Assembly (NCBI GenBank): GCA_903772945.1
Contig: CAICTM010000038.1
Coordinates: forward strand, 62,001-126,000
Source: Seminavis robusta
Taxonomy: Eukaryota > Bacillariophyta > Bacillariophyceae > Naviculales > Naviculaceae
Length of the DNA stretch: 64,000 nt
Reading direction: 5' to 3'
A program made the translations under genes and the position numbers. Shown piece after piece: positions 61,198-64,000 of the stretch; position 1 is the stretch's first letter; the number at the start of each line of letters is the position of its first letter. The notes under the pieces were generated by a model that saw only the letters and a list, made by a program, of their open reading frames with translations, made no database searches and was not told where the DNA came from.

Positions 61198-64000
61198 ATG
61201 AGAGATCTTCCAAGTCTGTTGGTGTGGATGTTGCTGGTGCTCTGCTATCACAGCAGCGGCGTGTTGTCGTCTGCCATCCCGGGAATGGAAGTGCCTTCCA
61301 CGATCACTTTACGCGCTGGGGTTTTGCATGCGCCGCCGTTTGCTAGTGTGGACGAACGAGTCGACGGCGCTTTGTTTTTCGACGGCTTTCAGCCCAAGCT
61401 GCTCGAGCGACTCTCCATCTTTGCCAAGCAAGACAATGTCACTCTCAATTGGGAACTCAGCCGATCCCCACCGCAGTACGGAGCCGCTCTTGATCTCGTC
61501 GCGAACGATTGCAATTCATCCGTGAACGAGAATGACCTGCGGGACTGCCAGAGATTTGATTTAATTGTTGGTAAGTCAGCTAAGTCAGCTAAACGGATAA
61601 ATCACTTAGCTTGTCTTGTCGCTTGTGGTCCTCACCTTTTGATTTCTACCCTTTTGCATTTGGCTTGTAGGCGACTACTATTGCAACCCAGCACGGTCTG
61701 TTCGTGTGGACTTTACTCCCTCGTGGCTTAGAACGACAATGTCCACCATCAAGTCATTGGATAAGGCAGAGGGGCAACAAGACTTTACGACTCTTACTCA
61801 AGCTGACACTGCAAAGGCGTTTGTGTGTGTCCCTGATGGAACCTACTTGCAGACGGTAGTCATGGCCAAGGTACGTGTTCGTCTTACATGTACTGTATGA
61901 TCGTGCTTGCATGAATGTATGGTAGACATCCTTATTCTCACATCTATCTATCTATCTATCTATCTTTGGACAACCCTTACCCTTTGGACCTCAGTTCCCC
62001 AATGCACAGTACCTGAAATGTGCCTCTCCACAGGAATGCCTAGAGTGGCTCAAGGCGGAAGAGTGTGTCCTCTACGCCGATGATGAACTTCTCTTGAGGC
62101 ATCGACAAGCACAAGATCCTTCCTTGGAAGTCACTAGGGAACAGGTTCGTGATCTGCATCAATCCTTGTCGTGCAGTCGCTGCAATACTCTTTCTCTCAT
62201 CCTTGATTCTTTTCATTCTACTACGTACCGTAGTTCAACACACAGTACCTTGTCTGGCCACTCAGCTACAACCTGCCTCCCGTTACATCACTCTTGGTCA
62301 AAAAGTGGATGTATGCGGCTGTTTCCAATGCCACCCTGGATGAACTATACTTTGAATTCTTCCAAAAAGAGCTATGTCCGGTCGGAACGGCAGGAGAAAG
62401 CTGCGAACTTCCTTGTGATCCAGGTCAGTAGTGCTTTGTCGTTTCGTTTGTAGCCCAGTCGGAGGCTCATCATGGGTCTCGCTCTCTCACCATTCCCATA
62501 CAACTTTCTCTCGCCTTGCTTAACTTATCGCAGACCACGGAACCAGCAATGCCAGAGGAGTCTGTGTCTGTGAATCCACCAAATGGACCGGAGAAGACTG
62601 TAGTATTGAAGTCGAAGAAAATGTCAACCTCATCCCTACCACACTCAAACTCATTGCGTACATCATGTACGGAATCAATTGCTTCGCCATCCTGGCTTGT
62701 GCTGTGTGGCTCTTCTTGCAGAAAGATACTCCACAAGTCAGAGTCAGTCAACCCAGCTTTCTCCTTCTAGTGCTTTTGGGATGCTTGATTAGTTCTTCCA
62801 CGATTCTTGCCATGGCACAGGAATCAGAAGGGGATGGACCCGTTCATGCATGCATGCTGATTGTAAGTAGTGGGGCGACACTGCCCGGTCGTACTTGCCT
62901 ATGTCGACAATTGATTGCGTGCAGTACTGCTGTCTAACCCACCTGACTGGTTGCTTTGCTTGGTTGCTGCAGCCTTGGTTGTACTCGGTGGGATTCAGGT
63001 GCGTTTTGCAATGCTGCAGAATGGCGGGCTCCTCGGCCCCAGATGATTGCTGTGCTGTTCATATTTGCCTCACACAACATTGCCGCCGTTGATTCGATGG
63101 ATTGATTAATTTCAGCGTGACATTTGGCACTCTCTTTGCAAAGGTACGACCCGCCATTGTGTCGTTTTCTGTTGCACTGTATGTCGTGTCTTACACTTTC
63201 ATCATCCTATTGGCGTATGTATTGATCTCTTGACTGTCAGATTCGACGTGTGTACTTGATCTTCGTAAATGCCGCACGAGCTCAAAGCGGCGTGGATAAG
63301 AATAATCGGAAGAGGCAGGTATCCTTTAGAGAAACCTTCTCTGTTGTTGCGATTGTTTTGTCTGTGGATGTGTGCATCCTGACAGCATGGACTGTAGTCG
63401 ACCCATTGCAATGGGAAAGAACTGTCATTGCCGCCGACCAGTTCGGTGCACCACTAGAGTCCACGGGAGGTTGTGTTTCAGAGCACTGGGAAGCCTTTGC
63501 GGGAGCCATCGCCGCTTTGCATTTGCTACTATTGGGTGTGGCGTAAGTCATCATGTCAACTTGCTTGTGCTGCTATCTTGCTGAAAGCTGACTACGTCCT
63601 TTCCTGTTTTCAACCATTCTCGATTTACCAAAGATGCTACATGTGTTATGTTGCGAGGGATATTCCCACCAAGTTCAGTGAAGGAAAATACCTCTCCATA
63701 GGTAAGCAACAACTGTTCGACTGCATGTGTGGAGTCTCCTTCGTTGCGGTTTAAGTTGAGCTCACTTCTTGACACTGCTGTTGTGGACACATCCGACATG
63801 TACAGCAATGGTACGTCAGGAATTAACTCGAGGTTTCTGCAAATGTTGGACCTTTTTATTGACAACTAAGCGAAACTCGTTTGCCACCCGCACTAGATTT
63901 CGAATCTTCAGATCTTTGTTGTTGGACTGCCAATATTGGTTATCATGGGTCAGGATCCGCAGACCTCTTTCTTTGTTCGTTCGGTGATCATCTGGATGTG
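61198..64000 (+). CDS. Class C GPCR with PBP-2-type ectodomain, multi-exon, 3' end cut by the window
   Basis: Predicted metabotropic glutamate/GABA-B-like receptor. I start at the ATG at 61198, which begins a signal peptide (MRDLPSLLVWMLLVLCYHSS); the frame is open back to an ATG at 61132. Exons by splice signals and frame: 61198-61570, 61671-61870, 61995-62144, 62234-62423, 62534-62862, 62973-62998, 63116-63143, 63241-63542, 63634-63701, 63806-63810 and 63897 onward. The ectodomain resembles a solute-binding type-2 fold (RAGVLHAPPFASVDERVDGA, FDLIVGDYYCNPAR, VDFTPSWLRTT), followed by an EGF-like Cys cluster (VCVCESTKWTGEDC). The class C 7TM core has PWLYSVGFSVTFGTLFAK, ILTAWTVVDPLQWERTV, RDIPTKFSEGKYLSIAM, then SNLQIFVVGLPILVIMG. 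The rest lies beyond the window. Ligand unknown. Confidence 0.85.
61942..61965. repeat. (ATCT)6 microsatellite in receptor intron 2
   Basis: Six tandem ATCT copies within the intron 61871-61994. Confidence 0.9.
63806..63810 (+). other. 5-nt microexon of the class C receptor gene
   Basis: CAATG is flanked by an acceptor (GTACAG) and a donor (GTACGT). It completes ATA|G + CA|ATG to give Ile-Ala-Met between KYLS and ISNLQIFVVG, exactly matching the class C SIAMxSN motif. Without it the frame fails. Confidence 0.75.

Overview
The window looks like nuclear DNA of a diatom or a close photosynthetic stramenopile. The evidence is: genes with few, short (about 75-130 bp) GT-AG introns; a peptide deformylase with a two-part plastid leader whose signal peptide ends at an Ala-Phe site; local expansion of LRR, TPR and GPCR genes; and long gene-poor spacers crowded with short palindromes (GCTAGC, GGTACC, TACCGGTA, GTACATGTAC). 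The species cannot be named from the sequence alone. The gene at each edge is cut: EF-1alpha on the left and a class C receptor on the right.

Layout. 0-6.3 kb: divergent EF-1alpha (3' part), a secreted/membrane protein, then a head-to-head pair of a deformylase (-) and a CPA2/KEA-type cation/proton antiporter (+), both with N-terminal targeting leaders. 6.3-13.4 kb: gene-poor DNA with relic exons, followed by a complete but decayed hAT transposon (9267-13379) with matching terminal inverted repeats and a perfect 8-bp target duplication. 14-29 kb: four paralogous intracellular LRR genes (+,-,+,-) separated by repeat-rich spacers that hold a 21-bp tandem array, a MITE-like element and several local duplications. 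30.2-34.6 kb: an acidic nuclear-type protein and an uninterrupted MULE-type transposase gene, both on the minus strand. 35-48.3 kb: a small spliced gene, a secreted protein with a bacterial-type domain, a macrodomain protein, a secreted Cys-rich protein plus a broken tail copy of it, a PAPS sulfotransferase, two small paralogues with an N-terminal myristoylation/palmitoylation signature, and two further MITE-like repeats. 49-55.4 kb: a three-exon seven-helix receptor and a large TPR protein. 55.4-61.1 kb: gene-poor. 61.2-64 kb: a many-exon class C GPCR with a periplasmic-binding-protein type 2 ectodomain and a 5-nt microexon.

The genes form no operon-like pathway. The nearest thing to a theme is sensing and signalling: two unrelated GPCRs, four LRR proteins, a TPR scaffold and two putative membrane-anchored small proteins. 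The deformylase and antiporter may both serve the plastid. The least familiar items are the LRR family's shared C-terminal module, the MGxCxS small-protein pair, the lumen-type leader on the deformylase, and the micro-exon architecture of the class C receptor.
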